From Hahellaceae bacterium (lineage in GTDB: Bacteria; Pseudomonadota; Gammaproteobacteria; Pseudomonadales; Oleiphilaceae), in the NCBI GenBank assembly GCA_024234575.1, contig JACKOB010000003.1, positions 62,001 to 126,000 on the forward strand: a DNA stretch of 64,000 bases, given 5' to 3'. Numbering within the stretch: the stretch's first letter is position 1; each line of letters starts with the position of its first letter. Both the position numbers and the translations under genes were made by a program. Below are positions 49,293-58,604 of the stretch, in pieces. The notes below the pieces were generated by a model. The model searched no databases and was not told where the DNA came from. It worked only from the letters and a program-made list of their open reading frames with translations.

Positions 49293-49835
49293 TTATAGCA
49301 AACCAAGTTCCAGTTTGGCTTCGTCGGTTAACATATCGTTGTTCCATGGGGGATCAAATGTCAGCTCGATGGAGACGTTATCCACGTTAGGAACCTGTGC
49401 CACCTTGGTGCGTACGTCTTCAGAAATCACTGGCCCCATGCCACAGCCTGGCGCGGTGAGTGTCATCTTTATATAAACAACGTTGCCCAGTTCTTCTGTT
49501 TTGTCTATTTTGCACTCGTAGATTAAACCAAGATCGACGACATTTACCGGAATTTCCGGATCATAGACGTGTCGAATGGCTTCCCAAACCTGGTTCTCGT
49601 TAACCGAGCCGTCGGCTGGCGTTTCAAAACTTTCAAATTTGACTTCTTTGCCAAGGGCATCGCTGTCTTTGGCCTCTATGCGTGCCAGGTTGCCATTAAC
49701 CGCGACAGTAAATGTGCCGCCTAGACTTTGCGTTATTGTGACAAAGGTTTCCTTGGGGATCATTATTTCTGTCCCGGCCGGAATAATTCTGGCTTCACAA
49801 TCTCGCTTGGTTAGAACAACTTCACGTTCACTCAT
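49293..49835 (-). CDS. sufT: iron-sulfur cluster assembly protein SufT
   Basis: A 180-residue protein with an N-terminal SufT-specific part and a C-terminal MIP18/DUF59 domain (WEAIRHVYDPEIPVNVVDLGLIYECKI), including the conserved cysteine of GCGMGP. SufT supports maturation of iron-sulfur proteins under high demand. Gene order sufA-sufT-sufE is typical of SUF operons outside the enterics. Confidence 0.92.
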   Translation of the reverse strand: MSEREVVLTKRDCEARIIPAGTEIMIPKETFVTITQSLGGTFTVAVNGNLARIEAKDSDALGKEVKFESFETPADGSVNENQVWEAIRHVYDPEIPVNVVDLGLIYECKIDKTEELGNVVYIKMTLTAPGCGMGPVISEDVRTKVAQVPNVDNVSIELTFDPPWNNDMLTDEAKLELGLL

Positions 49836-49894
49836 GTTTGGCTATCTCAATAATAATTAGCATCAGCCGTTGTCGTTAAAAGTTTGCAACGGTG

Positions 49895-50251
49895 TCAGGA
49901 AATAGTAAAACTTTCTCCACAACCGCATTCTGCGGTTGCATTGGGGTTGCGGAAAACGAAAGTGCTGTTGAGCCCCTCACGGACGAAATCGATTTCAGTG
50001 CCGCCGAGCAGGCCCATATATTCACTTTTAATGTAAACCTCCACACCTTCGCCTACCTTAAACACCTGGTCGTCCTCGCTTTTCGATGAGGCAAGTTCAG
50101 TTTCGTACATGTAGCCAGAGCATCCACTCTTTTTAATTTCAATGCGAATACCCAGCGCTTGCGGGTGTTGTGCAAGTTGTTTACGAGTATGCGTGCAGGC
50201 GGCAGCGGTCATGGTGATACCTTTTACCGGCACGAACTGCTCTACAGTCAT
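49895..50251 (-). CDS. sufA: A-type iron-sulfur carrier SufA/IscA family
   Basis: A 118-residue A-type carrier with the three conserved cysteines: one in IKKSGCSGYMY and two in ECGCGESF. It receives clusters from SufBCD and delivers them to apoproteins. Named SufA from its place in the suf operon; sequence alone does not separate SufA from IscA. Confidence 0.93.
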   Translation of the reverse strand: MTVEQFVPVKGITMTAAACTHTRKQLAQHPQALGIRIEIKKSGCSGYMYETELASSKSEDDQVFKVGEGVEVYIKSEYMGLLGGTEIDFVREGLNSTFVFRNPNATAECGCGESFTIS

Positions 50252-50328
50252 GTTATTGCTCCGCAGAAAAATTTGTGAAAACTAAATGATACATTTGCAG
50301 ACCCTCGAGAAACCCTATCAAAGCCCTA

Positions 50329-51603
50329 TCAGGTGAACAGCCGGTGAATTTTTTCAAGTGCCTGAAATAGCTGTGTGACTTCTTCGGCGCTATTATAAAA
50401 CGCGAAAGACGCACGTGCAGTACCAGGTGCATTAAAGCGATCCATCAGTGGCATGGCGCAATGGTGGCCAGTGCGTATCGCAATGCCCTGCTGGTCTAGC
50501 AAAGTGCCGACATCACTGGGGTGCAAACCATCCATTAAAAAGGAAAATACAGGCACTTTGTGTTTGGCAGTCCCAACAATTTTCAGCCACGGGCAGTCTG
50601 CAGCCAATGTTTGTGCTTGTGTTAGCAGCGCATTTTCATGGGCATCAATCGCCGCGCGGTCAAAGCTGGCGAGATAGTCAATGGCTGCCGCTAAACCTAC
50701 TGCTTCTGCAATAGCAGGCGTGCCAGCTTCAAATTTATAGGGCAGCACGTTGTAGGTGGTTTTCTCAAACGATACGCGTTCGATCATTTCACCACCGCCC
50801 TGCCATGGCGGCATGTTGTTTAGCACGGTCTTCTTGCCGTATAAAACACCGATGCCTGTTGGCCCGAACAATTTGTGAGACGAAAAAACATAAATGTCAC
50901 AATCCAGCGCCTGCACATCCACCTGCATGTGTGGAACGGCCTGAGCACCATCGATAACTGTGAATGCGCCCACTTTTTTTGCCGCCTCAATCACTTCCGC
51001 AATCGGGTTGATTGTGCCGAGAACATTAGAAACATGGGTGACAGAAACGATCTTTGTTCGCTCTCTAAGCAATTGATGATATGAGTTTACATCCAGCTCA
51101 CCCTGATCACTGATTTCAATTACCTTTAAGATTGCGCCAGTTCTTTCTGCAAGCATTTGCCAGGGAACAATATTAGCGTGGTGCTCCATGGCAGAAACTA
51201 TGATTTCATCACCGGGTTGCAAGTGATGACCAAGGCCGAAGGCCGCCAGATTAAGGGCCTCGGTTGTGCCTCTTGTCCAAATGATCTCTTCGCGAGCCGC
51301 AGCGTTAAGAAAGCGTTTGACCGTGTCTCTTGCGCCTTCGAAGGCTGTGGTGGCTCTATCCCCTAAGGTGTGAGCACCGCGATGCACGTTGGCGTTGTTG
51401 TGGTGGTAGTAGTCAACCATAGACTGTATAACTACCTCTGGCTTTTGCGCACTGGCACCATTATCAAGGTAGACAAGCGGTTTGCCATTGATCTGCTGGT
51501 GCAGAACTTTGAAGTCCTGACGCACGGCGTGGATGTCAAACGGCCGCTTTGCCTTTGGTTGCAGGTTGCTACTACTGTCCATTAAGGGTCTCGCCTCTAT
51601 CAC
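50329..51603 (-). CDS. sufS: cysteine desulfurase SufS
   Basis: Group II cysteine desulfurase of up to 424 residues. PLP lysine is in VFSSHKLFGPTGIG and the persulfide-forming Cys in RTGHHCAMPLM. GTG 51603 overlaps the sufD stop (GTGA) and would be translationally coupled; ATG 51582 is an alternative start. It mobilises sulfur from cysteine for SufE and SufBCD. Confidence 0.96.
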   Translation of the reverse strand: MIEARPLMDSSSNLQPKAKRPFDIHAVRQDFKVLHQQINGKPLVYLDNGASAQKPEVVIQSMVDYYHHNNANVHRGAHTLGDRATTAFEGARDTVKRFLNAAAREEIIWTRGTTEALNLAAFGLGHHLQPGDEIIVSAMEHHANIVPWQMLAERTGAILKVIEISDQGELDVNSYHQLLRERTKIVSVTHVSNVLGTINPIAEVIEAAKKVGAFTVIDGAQAVPHMQVDVQALDCDIYVFSSHKLFGPTGIGVLYGKKTVLNNMPPWQGGGEMIERVSFEKTTYNVLPYKFEAGTPAIAEAVGLAAAIDYLASFDRAAIDAHENALLTQAQTLAADCPWLKIVGTAKHKVPVFSFLMDGLHPSDVGTLLDQQGIAIRTGHHCAMPLMDRFNAPGTARASFAFYNSAEEVTQLFQALEKIHRLFT

Positions 51604-52886
51604 TTGCTTTGGGCAAACGTTTCTTTCAGGAAACGATTGATTCTTTCGAGCACGATGCTTTTTAAATCATCTACCGGAATTCGCTGCACCAGTTCGTTAA
51701 TAAACCCCATACTGAGCATGGAAGCGGCTTCTTCTTTGCCGATGCCGCGGGAGACAAGATAAAACAATGCTTCTTTATCGAGCTGACCGATGGTAGCGCC
51801 ATGTGCGCATTTTACATCGTCAGCGTATATTTCGAGTTCTGGTTTGGTGTCGATCTCGGCTCCTGTCGATAGCAACAGGTTTTTATTGCTCATATTGGCG
51901 TTAGATTTTTGTGCATCACGATGAATAAGGATTCGTCCGTTAAACACAATCTGCGACTCATCTGCCGCCATGCTGCGATAGGTTTCCTGGCTGTCGCAAT
52001 GAGCGGCAACATGCTCAATAACTGTGTGGTTATCAAAATGCTGTTCACCTTGGGTGATAGTAATACCATTCATAATGGTATTGGCGCCTTCCTCCTGCAG
52101 TTTTACAACAAGATCGTGGCGACGCAATTTGCCACCAAAGCCTACACAGTGTGATTCAAACAGGCTATTTCGTTTACCTTCAACCGTGGTTAAGCCTATA
52201 TGCTGCACCGATTCCGGCTCCATGCAGAGTCTGATGTTGGTCAGCCGCGCCTCTGGCTGAAGTTGCACTTGTGTCACCGCATTGGTAAGTGCTGTGGCAC
52301 CTGCGGCACCCGTATACTCTTCAATAATGGTGGCCTGACTTAGCGTGCCTGCCTCAATGATAATTCTTGGGTGGACCGACCCTTTTGCACCCGTATTGTG
52401 GAATACCAGTGCCAATGGCTGCTCGATGATCTGTTTGTTGCCAATCTTGATCAGCCAGCCATCACTTAATTTACCCGCGTTCAAATTGGTAAATGGATAG
52501 TTGTTGTCACCAAGGTATGCCTGCATGTTGTTTTCAATGAGGACGATATCATCGGCTTCAGCCTCGGAAAAGGCGATCAGTTCGATGCCTCCTGAAGGTA
52601 GCTTGCTGCGATCGCTATCAAGAACGCCATCGGTGAAATAGGCACAATGATCTTTAGGCAACCAGGCATCCTCAGGTAGTGTCAGCGTTGTTGTCGCGGG
52701 CTGGCAGGCTTCCAGGTCGAGTCTTCGGCTCGAATACTTCCAGTTTTCTGTCTTGCGAGTAGGCAATGACAGTGCCTGCAGCGACTCAGATGCTTTCGCT
52801 GCAATGATTTCCAGCCACTTTGGCAGGTTGGCGTTTGTTGCTTCCAGTAGCTGCGGTGGAAACGGAAATTCTTTCGGGTTACTCAT
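51600..52886 (-). CDS. sufD: Fe-S cluster assembly protein SufD
   Basis: About 428 residues from ATG 52886, which has AAGGAG 6 bases upstream; an in-frame start at 52922 lies inside sufC. A right-handed beta-helix core is typical of SufB/SufD, with the C-terminal GATIGQLDKEALFYLVSRGIGKEEA motif that binds SufC. It forms the SufBC2D scaffold. Confidence 0.95.
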   Translation of the reverse strand: MSNPKEFPFPPQLLEATNANLPKWLEIIAAKASESLQALSLPTRKTENWKYSSRRLDLEACQPATTTLTLPEDAWLPKDHCAYFTDGVLDSDRSKLPSGGIELIAFSEAEADDIVLIENNMQAYLGDNNYPFTNLNAGKLSDGWLIKIGNKQIIEQPLALVFHNTGAKGSVHPRIIIEAGTLSQATIIEEYTGAAGATALTNAVTQVQLQPEARLTNIRLCMEPESVQHIGLTTVEGKRNSLFESHCVGFGGKLRRHDLVVKLQEEGANTIMNGITITQGEQHFDNHTVIEHVAAHCDSQETYRSMAADESQIVFNGRILIHRDAQKSNANMSNKNLLLSTGAEIDTKPELEIYADDVKCAHGATIGQLDKEALFYLVSRGIGKEEAASMLSMGFINELVQRIPVDDLKSIVLERINRFLKETFAQSK

Positions 52887-52899
52887 GGAATCTCCTTGC

Positions 52900-53658
52900 T
52901 TACGCGTTGGCCGTATCGTCAATACCGAGCCAGCCGTAGCCTTTTTCTTCCAGCTCTAATGCCAGCTCTTTGCCGCCTGACTTAATAATCTTTCCTTTGG
53001 CCAGAACATGCACATAGTCGGGCACGATGTAATCAAGTAATCGTTGGTAATGCGTGATCATAATGACCGCTCTGTCCGGCGAACGCAGTGCATTGACGCC
53101 TTCTGACACGGTTTTTAGTGCATCGATATCAAGGCCAGAGTCGGTTTCGTCCAGGATAGCGAGCTTAGGTTGCAACATCAGCATTTGCATGATTTCGTTA
53201 CGTTTTTTCTCGCCACCAGAAAAGCCTTCGTTGACGCCGCGCTTCAAAAACGATTCGTCGAGATTCACTTGTTTTGCCTTTTCTCTGGCAAGCTTCATAA
53301 ATGACACGGCATCAATGGGTTCTAGACCCTGATGTTTGCGAATGCTATTTAAAGAGGTTTTCAGGAATTGAAGGTTGCTGACCCCTGCGATTTCTACCGG
53401 ATATTGGAACGCCAGAAAGACGCCTTCACGGGCACGCTCTTCTGTAGACAAATCACACAGATCCTTACCGTTAAGCAGTATTTCACCGTTCGTTACTTCG
53501 TAGTCTTCATTACCTGCCAATACCTGTGAGAGTGTGCTCTTGCCAGAGCCGTTCGGCCCCATAATGGCATGAACTTCTCCTGGTTTGACGTCCAGGTTGA
53601 TACCTTTCAGTATGGATTGACCATCAACGGTGGCTTCTAGGTTAGTAATTTTCAGCAT
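52900..53658 (-). CDS. sufC: Fe-S cluster assembly ATPase SufC
   Basis: ABC-type ATPase of 252 residues: Walker A GPNGSGKST, signature FSGGEKKR, Walker B LAILDETDSGLDIDAL. It drives conformational change in the SufBC2D complex; it is soluble and not a transporter. It follows sufB by 92 bp and precedes sufD by 13 bp. Confidence 0.97.
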   Translation of the reverse strand: MLKITNLEATVDGQSILKGINLDVKPGEVHAIMGPNGSGKSTLSQVLAGNEDYEVTNGEILLNGKDLCDLSTEERAREGVFLAFQYPVEIAGVSNLQFLKTSLNSIRKHQGLEPIDAVSFMKLAREKAKQVNLDESFLKRGVNEGFSGGEKKRNEIMQMLMLQPKLAILDETDSGLDIDALKTVSEGVNALRSPDRAVIMITHYQRLLDYIVPDYVHVLAKGKIIKSGGKELALELEEKGYGWLGIDDTANA

Positions 53659-53750
53659 AATTTTACTCGTTTTTTCGTTCGCTTTTAATTCGTTCCGGCT
53701 CGCTGGTTGTACATAGCAAGCAGCAAAAAAGAGGGCGGGTGGGGGCGCCG

Positions 53751-55199
53751 TTATCCGACAGAGCCTTCCAGACTGACCTCAAGCAACTTGGTAGCTTCAA
53801 CGGCGAATTCCATCGGCAATTCTTTAAACACTTCTTTGCAGAATCCGTTCACGATCATTGAAACCGCCTGTTCGGGCTCGATGCCTCGTTGCCGGCATAA
53901 GAACAACTGTTCGTCGCTGACTTTAGACGTAGTCGCTTCGTGTTCGACGATGGCCGTTTTGTTTTTGCTTTCTATGTAGGGGAATGTATGCGCACCGCAC
54001 TCGCTGCCAATCAGCAATGAGTCACACTGGGTATAGTTTCGGGCACCTTCAGCGTTGGGGCCAAAACGTACAAGGCCGCGGTAGGCGTTGTTACTTTTAC
54101 CTGCCGAGATGCCCTTGGAAATAATTGTGCTTTTAGTGTTTTTACCGAGGTGAATCATTTTGGTGCCAGTATCGGCTTGCTGGTAATTGTTAGTGAGGGC
54201 GACAGAATAGAATTCGCCAATACTATTATCACCGCGCAGAATGCAGCTCGGGTATTTCCAGGTAACCGCAGAGCCGGTTTCTACCTGCGTCCAGCTGATT
54301 TTAGAATTTCGACCCAGGCAAGCTCCCCGCTTGGTAACAAAATTATAAATGCCACCTTTGCCTTCAGCGTCACCGGGGTACCAGTTTTGCACTGTAGAGT
54401 ATTTGATCTGCGCATCATCCAGTGCGACCAGCTCAACTACTGCAGCATGAAGCTGGTTTTCATCGCGCATAGGTGCGGTGCAGCCTTCGAGGTAACTGAC
54501 ATAACTGCCGGCGTCGGCGATAATCAGTGTTCTCTCAAACTGGCCTGTATTGGCTGCGTTGATACGGAAGTAGGTTGATAGTTCCATTGGGCAGCGGACC
54601 CCTTTCGGAATATAAACAAAAGAGCCTTCGCTGAAGACGGCACAGTTGAGTGCCGCATAGTAGTTATCCCGCATGGGTACGACTGAGCCTAAATACTTTT
54701 GTACTAATTCGGGGTACTTGGCCACGGCTTCAGACATCGGGCAGAAAATAACGCCTGCATCTGCCAGCTGCTTTTTAAACGTTGTGCCAATGGACACGCT
54801 GTCGAAGACGGCGTCTACTGCCACGCCAGCCAGTGCCGCGCGTTCGTGCAGTGGGATACCCAGCTTTTCGTAGGTTCTTAACAGCTCAGGATCAACATCG
54901 TCCAGACTTTGGGGTTTGTCTTTCTGAGATTTCGGTGCGGAATAGTAGGAAATCTCATTGGTGTCTACTGGAGGGTAGTCAACATGCGCCCACTTTGGCT
55001 CTTCTTGTGTTTTCCAGAATTGGTAGGCTTTTAGTCGCCACTCGAGCAGCCACTCGGGTTCTTTTTTCAGGGCGGAAAGGCGTGCAATGACATCCTCATT
55101 GAGCCCGGGTTCAAAGGTTTCTGATTCAATATCGGTAACGAATCCATGCTCGTATTCGTGTTTGATCAGTTCATCAACCGGTTTGCCGGCGTTGCTCAT
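53751..55199 (-). CDS. sufB: Fe-S cluster assembly protein SufB
   Basis: 482 residues from ATG 55199, preceded by GGGAGCAA; a longer frame to 55259 adds 20 unrelated residues. The C-terminal [25 protein letters not shown] region (here [13 protein letters not shown]) and the internal cysteine-bearing beta-helix are typical. SufB is the cluster-building scaffold. First gene of sufBCDSA-sufT-sufE, with an IscR-type operator and promoter about 145-175 bp upstream. Confidence 0.96.
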   Translation of the reverse strand: MSNAGKPVDELIKHEYEHGFVTDIESETFEPGLNEDVIARLSALKKEPEWLLEWRLKAYQFWKTQEEPKWAHVDYPPVDTNEISYYSAPKSQKDKPQSLDDVDPELLRTYEKLGIPLHERAALAGVAVDAVFDSVSIGTTFKKQLADAGVIFCPMSEAVAKYPELVQKYLGSVVPMRDNYYAALNCAVFSEGSFVYIPKGVRCPMELSTYFRINAANTGQFERTLIIADAGSYVSYLEGCTAPMRDENQLHAAVVELVALDDAQIKYSTVQNWYPGDAEGKGGIYNFVTKRGACLGRNSKISWTQVETGSAVTWKYPSCILRGDNSIGEFYSVALTNNYQQADTGTKMIHLGKNTKSTIISKGISAGKSNNAYRGLVRFGPNAEGARNYTQCDSLLIGSECGAHTFPYIESKNKTAIVEHEATTSKVSDEQLFLCRQRGIEPEQAVSMIVNGFCKEVFKELPMEFAVEATKLLEVSLEGSVG

Positions 55200-55341
55200 C
55201 GGAATTGCTCCCTGTTGCTGGACATGACTGAATAACGCTTTATCGCTGAGATAGCACAACGCCCTATCTGCTTTTGCTTGCGGGATACTAACAAAATGCC
55301 AGAACCCCGAAATTGATAGCGGTCATTCAAAAACTGAGGCC

Positions 55342-55374
55342 ATTATATAATAACTGACTAAATTAGTCAGGCTT
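55342..55374 (-). promoter_or_regulatory. suf promoter overlapped by an IscR type-1-like operator
   Basis: On the minus strand a -35 CTGACT (55370-55365) and a perfect -10 TATAAT (55347-55342) are spaced by 17 bp. Covering the -35 is a 25-bp palindrome at 55350-55374, ATA-ACT-GACTAAATTAGTC-AGG, which agrees with the E. coli IscR type-1 consensus ATASYYGACTRWWWYAGTCRRSTAT except at the S after ATA and in the last three bases. The repressor itself is not encoded in this window. Confidence 0.7.
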
Positions 55375-55486
55375 TCGTGGCCAAATTTGCAGAGAATTTA
55401 AGGGGCAGGAATTTTAGTCTTTTTCAGCAGGAAACAGAAATATATTTGGTTAACAAATGTGCGAAATGAAAGTTAAGCGCGAGATA

Positions 55487-56101
55487 TTAGCTATTTCGCT
55501 GATCTTGTAGTGGTTCTAATCGACGTTTGCCAGAAAGCATTGGCCGAATAAGCTCAGTGCCAGTCCATTTTTGCAGGATAAAAATGGCGCTAATATGAGT
55601 TGCCACCGCTATTAAAGTAACGTGGGCGATGAGTTCATGCAGATCTTCGAGCCATTCTTCACCCCAGAAAAGGTCGATATTCTCCATCATGTAGCCGGTC
55701 ACTCCTAGACATGCTATCAAACCCAATAGCGTAAAAATCATTAGTGCTCCGACCGGGCTGTGACCTGCAGTGGGGTCAAGTTTGCCTTCGCGCAATTCCT
55801 CAATATGGTGTTTAATGCTGAGTTTAGAAGGTAAGAAGTTAACAAAACGGGCGTTTTTATTGCCGATGAATCCCCAGATTAAGCGGATACATATCAATGA
55901 GATGGCGGTATAGCCAATCCATTCGTGGATTGCCTCGCCCTCTTCGGTGATAAAGTAATTAAGAAAAAAAGTGGTTGCCAATGACCAGTGAAAACACCGT
56001 ACAAGTCTGTCCCAAACGATTATTTCTCTCCTGCCAGAATCGATTGTCGCAGATGACGTCTTTTCCTTTCGGTGCGTTTGTGCGGACTTGTTGGCAACCA
56101 T
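55487..56101 (-). CDS. cytochrome b/b6-domain membrane protein
   Basis: A 204-residue inner-membrane protein with four helices and a cytochrome b561-like (PF01292) pattern: first heme-ligand His in RLVRCFHWSLATTFF (H38), further His in EWIGYTAISLICIRLIWG and LHELIAHVTLIAVATHISAIFI. It probably passes electrons between quinol and a periplasmic partner. The PepSY gene lies 83 bp upstream on the same strand, so the two may be co-transcribed. Confidence 0.88.
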   Translation of the reverse strand: MVANKSAQTHRKEKTSSATIDSGRREIIVWDRLVRCFHWSLATTFFLNYFITEEGEAIHEWIGYTAISLICIRLIWGFIGNKNARFVNFLPSKLSIKHHIEELREGKLDPTAGHSPVGALMIFTLLGLIACLGVTGYMMENIDLFWGEEWLEDLHELIAHVTLIAVATHISAIFILQKWTGTELIRPMLSGKRRLEPLQDQRNS

Positions 56102-56184
56102 AACTCACATACTCTTTTTCGTTAATAACGTCCGGTGCTAAACCTCAATTAGCTCGTTAACACCGGGAACAGGGCTGCTTGGGG

Positions 56185-56475
56185 TTAGTCGTCGATTTCC
56201 TCTTTCACTTTTTCACCCGTAACTGGATGGAAGTAGATTTCTACTTTTTTACCATCTGCATTGTGGCCATAGATTTCATAGCAATTGCCGCTGGTGACTT
56301 TAAATTTTTTGATGTCATAGCCCTCTTCCTTTAATTGCTCTTGGAAGGCGTCTTGATCTATCCAGGTATCGCTTGGTTCTTCGGTGCATTTTGGGCCTGC
56401 AAATGCCACCGAACTAAGCAAAGTTAATGAGCCTAGAAGCAGTGCTGATGATATTTGTGCGAATGTTTTTTTCAT
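56185..56475 (-). CDS. PepSY domain-containing periplasmic protein
   Basis: A 96-residue exported protein from ATG 56475 (GAGGGAAT upstream); the frame to 56529 adds an unrelated leader. Signal peptide MKKTFAQISSALLLGSLTLLSSVAFA, then a PepSY_2 domain (FQEQLKEEGYDIKKFKVTSGNCYEIYGHNADGKKVEIYFHPVTGEKV). Two mature cysteines (CTEEP and GNCYE) could form a disulfide. Small PepSY proteins are often paired with cytochrome b561 proteins, as here. Confidence 0.88.
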   Translation of the reverse strand: MKKTFAQISSALLLGSLTLLSSVAFAGPKCTEEPSDTWIDQDAFQEQLKEEGYDIKKFKVTSGNCYEIYGHNADGKKVEIYFHPVTGEKVKEEIDD

Positions 56476-56690
56476 GCTTGATTCCCTCGTTGGTTGATGG
56501 GAGCATTTTGTTACAGCAACCTTAAGCACAGCTTAAGAATCACTGTAAATAAATGAATTTTTGTTAATTCAGGAGAACCAGAGACAGGAGACTGGGTAGA
56601 AATGAGGGGGAAGCGAATCAATGAACACTTAACTTATCGATTCGCGTTTTTTATGAAAGTTGATATTTTGTACAAGCTATTTTTGATACG

Positions 56691-57155
56691 TTAATCCGTC
56701 TGAATATCATTTCGATGGCTATCCAGCCAGGTCTTGAGCTTGTCGAGAGACTCCAAAAAGGCGTGCAGTTCGTTATCATTCCATGACTTATAGCACTCGG
56801 CATTGTCGGGTTGGATCGTGCTTTGGCATTGGCTAACAAAGCTCAGTCCTTGTCGGTTGATCTCTAAGTGTTTTTTTCTCTTATCTTGTTTGTCTTCAAT
56901 CACATCTATCAGCGCTTTATCCGCCAGCTTTTTAACAATTTTGGTGATACCTGGCTGATTTATTTCCATCACCTCAGCCAAACCACTGATTGTGCATCGT
57001 CTCTCCGGGTGCAAGGCAAGGTGAGTCAGAACAGAAAATTGGGATCGTGTCATATCAAACGGCTTCAGCATTTCAGTTTGCCGGGTAGTTTGTAGTTGCT
57101 GAATGATTCCCAGCAAAATTGTTGCTCGGTACTCCAGCGCAGATCTTTGGCTCAT
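56691..57155 (-). CDS. MarR family transcriptional regulator
   Basis: A 154-residue winged-helix regulator. The DNA-binding region is TISGLAEVMEINQPGITKIVKKLADKALIDVIEDKQDKRKKHLEI, with the beta-wing at DKQDKRKK. It is divergent from the nitroreductase-like gene, with a strong palindromic operator midway. It likely represses itself and that gene. Confidence 0.93.
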   Translation of the reverse strand: MSQRSALEYRATILLGIIQQLQTTRQTEMLKPFDMTRSQFSVLTHLALHPERRCTISGLAEVMEINQPGITKIVKKLADKALIDVIEDKQDKRKKHLEINRQGLSFVSQCQSTIQPDNAECYKSWNDNELHAFLESLDKLKTWLDSHRNDIQTD

Positions 57156-57214
57156 TTCTTTACCTTAAGAAAATAAATAAGGGTTCATCTAAAAATATAG
57201 CATGCTTGATAAAC

Positions 57215-57247
57215 ATTCCCAGGAATGTAAAATACATTCCTGGGAAT
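57215..57247. promoter_or_regulatory. MarR-type palindromic operator
   Basis: Perfect 15-bp inverted arms (ATTCCCAGGAATGTA at 57215-57229 and its complement at 57233-57247) with an AAA centre. Each arm is itself nearly palindromic (ACATTCC-CA-GGAATGT), giving two adjacent dimer sites. It lies 59 bp from both divergent starts. Confidence 0.8.
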
Positions 57248-57306
57248 TAATATGCTAAACCTAATAATTAGCAAACAATCTAGCGTACTGAAAGGAGGGA
57301 ACCAAG

Positions 57307-58467
57307 ATGAAAAGACGACAATTTATCAAAATAGCAGGGATTACCGCAGGTTTGACGGGGCTTTCAAGCTCTCTGATGGGATGCAGTAGCGCTCCATCTA
57401 TTGAGTTGATAGGGCGTGATAATAAACAGCTTAACCAGGACGACATACGCTTAAAAGTTATCGCTTATGCCATGCTTAGCCCGAACCCGCACAATAAGCA
57501 GCCTTGGCGGATTGTGATGACCGGGCCCAAAAGCTTTTACCTTTACGTTGATATGTTCCGCCTGCTTCCTGCTACCGATCCCTATCATCGGCAAATACAC
57601 CTGGGCCAAGGTACTTTTCTGGAGAGCTTATCTATTGCAGCACATGAATTTGATCACGATGCGGATATTCAATACTTTCCGGAGGGTATGTATGGCCCTG
57701 AGGAAATCGTAGAAAAGCCAGTGGCCCACATAACACTTCTCGATTCAACACGAAAAAACCAGAGTCGTTTTTTTGATTCTCTGATGCGTCGCCAGTCTAT
57801 TAAAACGCCTTACGATAATTACCAGCTCACCCCCAAAGAACTAAAGTATATTGAAACTTTGTATAACTACGATGACTTTCCACTGACATTCAGCTCGCAC
57901 CCGGATACTGTTCATACGATTCGCAGGACGCTTATAGAGGCGATGAAAATTGAAGATCAAGGGTCAGACAGGGTACATGAGACAGTTTCCATGTTTCGTT
58001 TCAATGATGAAGAGCTTTTGAAATACCAGGATGGTTTTGGCGTTGTTCACTCGGGCATAACGGGGATAAAGAAGATCGTCGTTGAGCATGTGTTGCTCAA
58101 TAGAGATAAAGTTGAAAAAGACCCCAGCGACTTTGGTAAAAAGGCCATCGAGCTAACCGAAGAGCAAGCGAATTCAGCTAGCAGTTTTGGCTGGATGACC
58201 AGTGCGACAAATACCCGCTTGGATCAGGTTAAAGCTGGGCGTGCATATTGCAAAACTCATCTGATTCTCACCCAAATGGGCCTGGCCATGCACCCAATGA
58301 GTCAAGTACTGCAGGAGTATGCAGATATGCTGCCATTGCAGAAACGATTTCTTGAGCAACTAAACGTACCCAAAGGTCACACCATGCAGATGATCTTTCG
58401 GGTTGGTCATGCGGAATCTACCGCTTATACGCCACGCAGGCAGGTGCAATCTTTGCTTAAGGCTTAA
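57307..58467 (+). CDS. Acg-family FMN-binding nitroreductase-like protein (Tat lipoprotein)
   Basis: A 386-residue protein with a twin-arginine signal MKRRQFIKIAGITAGLTG followed by a lipobox L-M-G-C, so it is probably exported folded and lipidated. The body matches the Acg/nitroreductase fold: LSPNPHNKQPWRI near the N-terminus and AGRAYCKTHLILTQMGLAMHPMSQVLQEY further on. It should bind FMN. Substrate unknown. AAGGAGGG lies 6-8 bases before the ATG. Controlled with the divergent MarR gene. Confidence 0.88.
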   Translation: MKRRQFIKIAGITAGLTGLSSSLMGCSSAPSIELIGRDNKQLNQDDIRLKVIAYAMLSPNPHNKQPWRIVMTGPKSFYLYVDMFRLLPATDPYHRQIHLGQGTFLESLSIAAHEFDHDADIQYFPEGMYGPEEIVEKPVAHITLLDSTRKNQSRFFDSLMRRQSIKTPYDNYQLTPKELKYIETLYNYDDFPLTFSSHPDTVHTIRRTLIEAMKIEDQGSDRVHETVSMFRFNDEELLKYQDGFGVVHSGITGIKKIVVEHVLLNRDKVEKDPSDFGKKAIELTEEQANSASSFGWMTSATNTRLDQVKAGRAYCKTHLILTQMGLAMHPMSQVLQEYADMLPLQKRFLEQLNVPKGHTMQMIFRVGHAESTAYTPRRQVQSLLKA

Positions 58468-58604
58468 AGTATTGCGATAAGGCGGGGGGGCATTTGCAGG
58501 CGTTAATTGTGTTATGCAATTTCAATGCATTTTAATGATCGGTTAGTTGGTAAACCAGCCGCCATTTTTGACGGCTGATATAAGTAGAGGAGGCTGCCTT
58601 AGTG

